The notes under the pieces: model-generated
Seen by the model: the letters and a program-made list of their open reading frames with translations, nothing else
What the model was told of the DNA's origin: nothing
Databases searched by the model: none
Part shown: positions 60,468-64,000 of the stretch, piece by piece
How positions within the stretch are numbered: the first letter of the stretch is position 1
How the letters are laid out: every line of letters starts with the position of its first letter
Translations under genes and position numbers: made by a program
NCBI GenBank assembly: GCA_900537185.1
Contig: LS999829.1
Coordinates: forward strand, 343,683-407,682
Direction of reading: 5' to 3'
DNA length: 64,000 bases
Source: Cytophagales bacterium Alg240-R148
GTDB lineage: Bacteria > Bacteroidota > Bacteroidia > Cytophagales > Cyclobacteriaceae

Positions 60468-61430
60468 TCAAAGGTTTTGTAACTGCAACCGCTTGGGTAG
60501 CAACCCAAATTCCTTTTCAAAGGCCTTGGAGAAATGGCTCATACTAGCAAAGCCCAACCGCACACCAATTTCAGCAATCTGTAACTGGGAATTTAAAACC
60601 AAGTAGTGTGCTTCGTTCATGCGTTTTTTGTTAAAAAATTGGTAGGGCGTTGCACCATACACTTGTTTGAACAAGGCCCCTGCTTTGGTTGGGTTAAGCC
60701 CCACAAAGGATGCAATTTGTTCTATGGTGGGCGGCTTGTGAAAATCGTTGAACATTTCCCGAACGGCCACCATTCTTTGTAGGTATTGGTCACTGATTTT
60801 AATGGAACCTTCTTCTTCAATGTGTTGCCAGAATCCTATTAATTTTTGCAACATAAGCCTTTTGGTTTCGGCTGTTACCCAAGCCGAATGAAACAGGCTC
60901 TGGGGGTCAAATGCTAAAAGATGTTGTAAAACCTGCTGGTCTTCTGGGGTAAGCACGTCGTAGTAGGCATAAGAATCCGGTTGTTGCAACAGCTGTGCAG
61001 CTGTGCTGCCTTCCGGAGCAAATTGCATCAAATAAGCATTGTCTATAATAAAAGAAGCAGTGGTTATTTCTGCCGGCCCCTGAATGGTTACCTCCGAATT
61101 GGTTTTGAAATTGTGGAATTCCGAATTGATAATTCGGCCTTGGTTTAAATTTAGGGCTTCGAGTTCACTCTGCATTTGACCTGTGCCAGATGCCATATTC
61201 AAATAACTGCTGTTGGAGTTGTTGGCCTTTCTTTTATAACAAATGCCTTTGGCAGACTTCCAGCGCCAGAGTCGGTATTGGTAACCTTCCATTTGGGCAT
61301 AGAGCACCTTGCCTTGTATGGCATTGCCCTTAAAAGTCCAGTAACCTGGTTGCACCTGCTGCACTTCCGTTTGTTTTTGAAGTTGCTCTAGCGTGTCATA
61401 AAAATCGTCACTTGGGTAAATCGAAATCAT
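60468..61430 (-). CDS. AraC-family transcriptional regulator
   Basis: A 320-residue regulator. The N-terminal 200 residues are a cupin-like sensing part (LEALNLNQGRIINSEFHNFK; TVQGPAEI-like strands) without membrane helices. The C-terminal AraC HTH (about 225-320) has IEQIASFVGLNPTKAGALFKQVYGATPYQFF and IAEIGVRLGFASMSHFSKAFEKEFG. It is convergent with PhzF (68 bp between stops) and divergent from the universal stress protein at 61520, which may be a target. The start at 61430 gives the natural length. Confidence 0.9.
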   Translation of the reverse strand: MISIYPSDDFYDTLEQLQKQTEVQQVQPGYWTFKGNAIQGKVLYAQMEGYQYRLWRWKSAKGICYKRKANNSNSSYLNMASGTGQMQSELEALNLNQGRIINSEFHNFKTNSEVTIQGPAEITTASFIIDNAYLMQFAPEGSTAAQLLQQPDSYAYYDVLTPEDQQVLQHLLAFDPQSLFHSAWVTAETKRLMLQKLIGFWQHIEEEGSIKISDQYLQRMVAVREMFNDFHKPPTIEQIASFVGLNPTKAGALFKQVYGATPYQFFNKKRMNEAHYLVLNSQLQIAEIGVRLGFASMSHFSKAFEKEFGLLPKRLQLQNL

Positions 61431-61519
61431 TTAAGAAAATTAGCTATTTTTTAATTATTTATAGTCATTTCTCACTCATAATCTGCGTTTTAACTAATAC
61501 AACGCAAATAATAATAGCC

Positions 61520-62392
61520 ATGAAGAAGAATGAAAAATGGATTGTCGCCTTAGATGTTAGCCCAATGGATTCGGATATTCTTCGATATACCAGGAGTTTG
61601 AGCGAAGTGTTACATCCAAAAGAAATTGTTTTTGTGAATGTGATGGAAGAAGACCATAGCAGCGCCTACATTTCCAATGAATTGATGGACTACCAAATGG
61701 TAATGGCGGAAGAAAAGCGCTTGGTTTTGCGCAGTAAAATAGATTCGGTTTTTGGAGGGCAAAAGGTGCCATATGAGGTCCATTTGTTGGAAGGAGATCC
61801 GTTTTCAGAGATTGCAGATCTGGCAGAACGCAGGAATTCCGATTTAATTATTGCAGGCAACAAACACCAAACTTCTGGGTCTGGAGTATTGTCAGATAGG
61901 TTGAGTAAGATTTTGGAAACCAACTTCTTATTGGTACCAGAGGCTTTCAGTGCCAAGTTTGAGAATGTATTGGTATCCTCGGATTTTTCTGAATATTCTG
62001 GGTTGGCATTGTACCAAGCCATTCAATTGCGAAACGAATTAGAAGATCTGAACATCCATGTATTCAATAGTTTTGAAGTGCCAGTAGAGTACTCCAAAGA
62101 CCAAGATAACTACGAGGTTTTTAAAAACATTGTAGAAAGTAATACAGAGAAGATAATGGACCAATGGCTGAAAGACTTTGAACACACCGGAGTACCGGTA
62201 CTTACCACCAGCGAAGATAAAACGGTAACCCAACAGTTGCTAGATGCTGCGGTAGACAAAGATACAGACCTGATCATTATTGGCTCTAGAGGCCGAAGAG
62301 GCGAGAGCAAATTGTATTCCGAAAGCCACACTTGGAGTTTGGTACAACAATCAAGCGAAATTCCGATTATGATTGTAAAAAAAAGTCTGTAA
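61520..62392 (+). CDS. Tandem universal stress protein
   Basis: A 290-residue protein of two Usp domains. The first (about 5-140) starts KWIVALDVSPMDSDILRYTRSLSEV and ends NSDLIIAGNKH. The second (about 145-290) starts FENVLVSSDFSEYSGLALYQAIQ and has DLIIIGSRGRRGESKL with the G-x-x-G-x(9)-GS/T-type nucleotide loop, ending SSEIPIMIVKKSL. The start at 61520 puts the first strand near Met; the frame from 61412 adds a leader. It is followed closely by a SpoIIAA-like gene. Confidence 0.9.
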   Translation: MKKNEKWIVALDVSPMDSDILRYTRSLSEVLHPKEIVFVNVMEEDHSSAYISNELMDYQMVMAEEKRLVLRSKIDSVFGGQKVPYEVHLLEGDPFSEIADLAERRNSDLIIAGNKHQTSGSGVLSDRLSKILETNFLLVPEAFSAKFENVLVSSDFSEYSGLALYQAIQLRNELEDLNIHVFNSFEVPVEYSKDQDNYEVFKNIVESNTEKIMDQWLKDFEHTGVPVLTTSEDKTVTQQLLDAAVDKDTDLIIIGSRGRRGESKLYSESHTWSLVQQSSEIPIMIVKKSL

Positions 62393-62436
62393 AAAAGAAG
62401 TGAATTTAATTGTTGGACACTTAAAGAAAAGTAGCC

Positions 62437-62799
62437 ATGATAACCATAAATAATAAAGCAAAAGAAGGTATGTTGGAGTTTAAAATTCAAGGTAAAATTG
62501 ACCAAGAAGGAATGGAAAATTTTTCCAATAGCCTCCACGATCAAGTAAAAAAAGGCAAAAAAATCAAGATACTTGGTGAATTTAATGAAGTACCAGGGTT
62601 TGAAAGCCTAAAAGCATTCGGCACTACCATGAAAATGAAGGTGGTGGCCATAAAAGCACTCAGCAAGTATGCAATTTTGACCAAAAAGAGATGGGTCAAG
62701 AATGCCGTAAGGCTAGCGGATAAAATGATGCCGAAGGTTCCTATGAGGGTTTTTGGACCAGATCAAAGGTCAGAGGCGTTGGCTTGGTTGGGGGTATGA
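62437..62799 (+). CDS. SpoIIAA/STAS-like protein
   Basis: A 120-residue protein with the SpoIIAA-like fold: a first strand pair ITINNKAKEGMLEFKIQGKI, a helix with the KGKKIKILGEFNEVPGFESL turn, and a last helix DQRSEALAWL. The family has a STAS-like fold and is often found with stress genes; lipid binding has been suggested for some members. It follows the tandem Usp gene by 44 bp and is likely co-transcribed, ending at the hairpin at 62821. Confidence 0.75.
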   Translation: MITINNKAKEGMLEFKIQGKIDQEGMENFSNSLHDQVKKGKKIKILGEFNEVPGFESLKAFGTTMKMKVVAIKALSKYAILTKKRWVKNAVRLADKMMPKVPMRVFGPDQRSEALAWLGV

Positions 62800-62820
62800 T
62801 TAACCGGCGTTGATCAATAT

Positions 62821-62853
62821 AAGGGTTTGACAAAGTGTCAAACCCTTTTTTTG
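62821..62853 (+). terminator. Intrinsic terminator after the SpoIIAA-like gene
   Basis: AAGGGTTTGACA (62821-62832) and TGTCAAACCCTT (62836-62847) form a perfect 12-bp stem with a 3-base loop, followed by a T run. Confidence 0.92.
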
Positions 62854-62874
62854 TTTTTTATAGTTGCGTTTTTA

Positions 62875-63200
62875 TAGTTTCGATTTTTTTGGTTCGATTT
62901 TTTGGTGGTGGGTTTTCTTTTATTTGGGGTTGCTTTTTTTCTGGGGTGGCCCAGTACCAGCCTTTCATTTTGCCTTGATGCAAAACGAAACAAAAAATCA
63001 AGACAAAACAAAGCTTCTTCCCGCTAGGCCTTCGCTTGGCCCGCTGTTTTGTCTGTCCTGCGCTGGGTAAATGTGCTTTTTTCAACCTCTCTCTATTTTT
63101 TAAGAATTAGTATACTGTTTGCCCTGCTCAAACATCTGAATTTCGGGAACGTTATGATTTAGCCGTATTTTCTTAACGCCATTTAAAAGAGGTCGGGTAA
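62875..63200. repeat. Non-coding leader repeat, copy B
   Basis: This copy matches copy A at both ends (GGTGGGTTTTCTTTTATTTG, TTTCTGGGGTGGCCCAG and CAAAAAATCAAGA; then GCTCAAACATCTGAATTTCG to TTTAAAAGAGGTCGG), with a longer different middle (63004-63121). The shared ends and unlike centre suggest a conserved structural or promoter role at both ends. About 200 further bases (63200-63398) separate it from the recombinase, sharing only the GGCTGGTTTTCAATTT segment with copy A. No gene is seen in 62854-63398. Confidence 0.75.
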
Positions 63201-63398
63201 GGGGTTCATTGCTTGCAATCTAAATTCGATGTATTTAAAACCAATGTTTTAATAGCCGGCTGGTTTTCAATTTATGGGTGGCTTGATGGATGACGGCCGT
63301 GTTGCAGGCGGGGCTGGATTTTGAGGATCTTTAACAGCTTGATAGCTTGAGATAATCGATTTTAATTGTTTAGTAAAAAGCTTATTTTCTGAAATAAA

Positions 63399-64000
63399 AT
63401 GACATTTGTTTTATCAGCTATAGAAATAATGAAGTGCATTACGCTCAAACATTTATTAGTCGATGGAAATAAATGTATTGGTATTCAATTTAACTCAGAT
63501 AAAGTAATTGAAGCTTTAGTACATCAAATTCCTTTGATACAGTACAGCAATTCCTTTAGGATGCCTTATCTGGTTAATTCTAAACAAAATATTGACCTTT
63601 TGTTTTCAACTTTTAAAGGGGTCGCTTGGGTCAATGGCGCTCACTTTTTCCCTAAGAAAACAGTTCAAAATAATAAAAGCAGTTCTGGTATAAGCTGGTA
63701 CCGAAATAGAAAAGTGGAACCTGGGTATTTGTGCTGCCCTGAAAACTACTTGCAAAAACTAGAGATTTGCAAATATGCAGACAACACCGTAAAATCTTAT
63801 GTGTCCTGTTTTGAGGCGTTCATCAACCATTATAAAAATCTAAAACTTAATGAAATAACAGAACAAAACATTAGAGACTATATCTTAATTCAAATAAGAC
63901 ATGGAAAAGCCGATGCTACCATCAACCAAATAATTAATTCCATCAAATTCTATTTTGAAGTTGTTATGGGAATGCCCAACCGATTTTATGCCATTGAACG
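63399..64000 (+). CDS. Tyrosine recombinase/integrase, partial at the window edge
   Basis: An open frame of 200 codons from ATG 63399 runs to the edge without a stop. The first 110 residues are an N-terminal extension of unclear fold. From about residue 115 the sequence follows the SAM-like N-terminal core-binding domain of tyrosine recombinases: YLQKLEICKYADNTVKSYVS, then INHYKNLKLNEITEQNIRDY, ILIQIRHGKADATINQIINS and IKFYFEVVMG. The catalytic R-H-R-Y half is outside the window. The closeness of leader copy B and the homologous tail at 25856 suggest the same enzyme family drives the accessory island. A later start at 63429 is possible. Confidence 0.85.
   Translation, partial: MTFVLSAIEIMKCITLKHLLVDGNKCIGIQFNSDKVIEALVHQIPLIQYSNSFRMPYLVNSKQNIDLLFSTFKGVAWVNGAHFFPKKTVQNNKSSSGISWYRNRKVEPGYLCCPENYLQKLEICKYADNTVKSYVSCFEAFINHYKNLKLNEITEQNIRDYILIQIRHGKADATINQIINSIKFYFEVVMGMPNRFYAIE

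Noticed and set aside
62858..63085. Open frames on both strands over leader copy B
   Set aside because: Same reason as for copy A; frames are not conserved between copies.

Overview
This window reads as part of a Bacteroidota chromosome, probably a free-living or marine member of the Cytophagia, Saprospiria or Flavobacteriia type. The evidence is the family content: AraC regulators with N-terminal membrane domains, LytTR regulators, an ABC permease fused to an M1 peptidase, secreted lipoproteins with a Cys lipobox, and two formylglycine sulfatases. Several genes are preceded by Bacteroidota-style TAnnTTTG promoter boxes, and Shine-Dalgarno signals are generally absent. Nearly all genes are on the + strand. 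No rRNA, tRNA or CRISPR array was recognised. The class assignment is an inference.

Layout. 1-25.3 kb is ordinary chromosome. It holds a truncated Rossmann-fold gene, a DoxX-like protein, a membrane-anchored winged-helix regulator divergent from a TonB-domain protein, DinB, an AraC/DJ-1/amine-oxidase cluster, methionine aminopeptidase and a cyclopropane-synthase-like methyltransferase. A TolB-like/TPR/LytTR regulator, a GNAT-YoaP fusion and a TPR-class III cyclase follow. Next comes a DNA alkylation repair set (AraC-Ogt, a 2OG-Fe oxygenase, AlkB), then a secreted Hint-domain protein beside a secreted acetolactate-decarboxylase-like lipoprotein, and a sulfatase.

25.3-36.4 kb is an AT-richer accessory island. 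It opens with a non-coding repeat and the 3' tail of a broken tyrosine recombinase. It then carries a train of small unrelated + strand genes (CPCC zinc protein, small membrane proteins, FN3 lipoprotein, nitrilase, erythromycin-esterase-like protein, SRPBCC membrane protein, LRR protein), mixed with gene fragments, hairpins and two further copies of the recombinase 3' tail. The same non-coding repeat recurs at 62.9-63.2 kb just before an apparently intact recombinase that runs off the right edge. This arrangement resembles an integron-like or cassette-collecting system and is the most interesting feature of the window.

36.4-62.8 kb returns to chromosomal content. It has a second sulfatase, a prolyl-hydroxylase-like enzyme, an AraC/SDR pair, and a four-gene ABC transporter/M1 peptidase/LytS/LytTR operon. 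A serine hydrolase, an M20 peptidase, the large helicase RapA (minus strand), a transglutaminase-like lipoprotein and a zinc-ribbon-SDR fusion follow. The last genes are a Crp/YceI/CDGSH cluster, PhzF, an AraC regulator, a tandem universal stress protein and a SpoIIAA-like protein.
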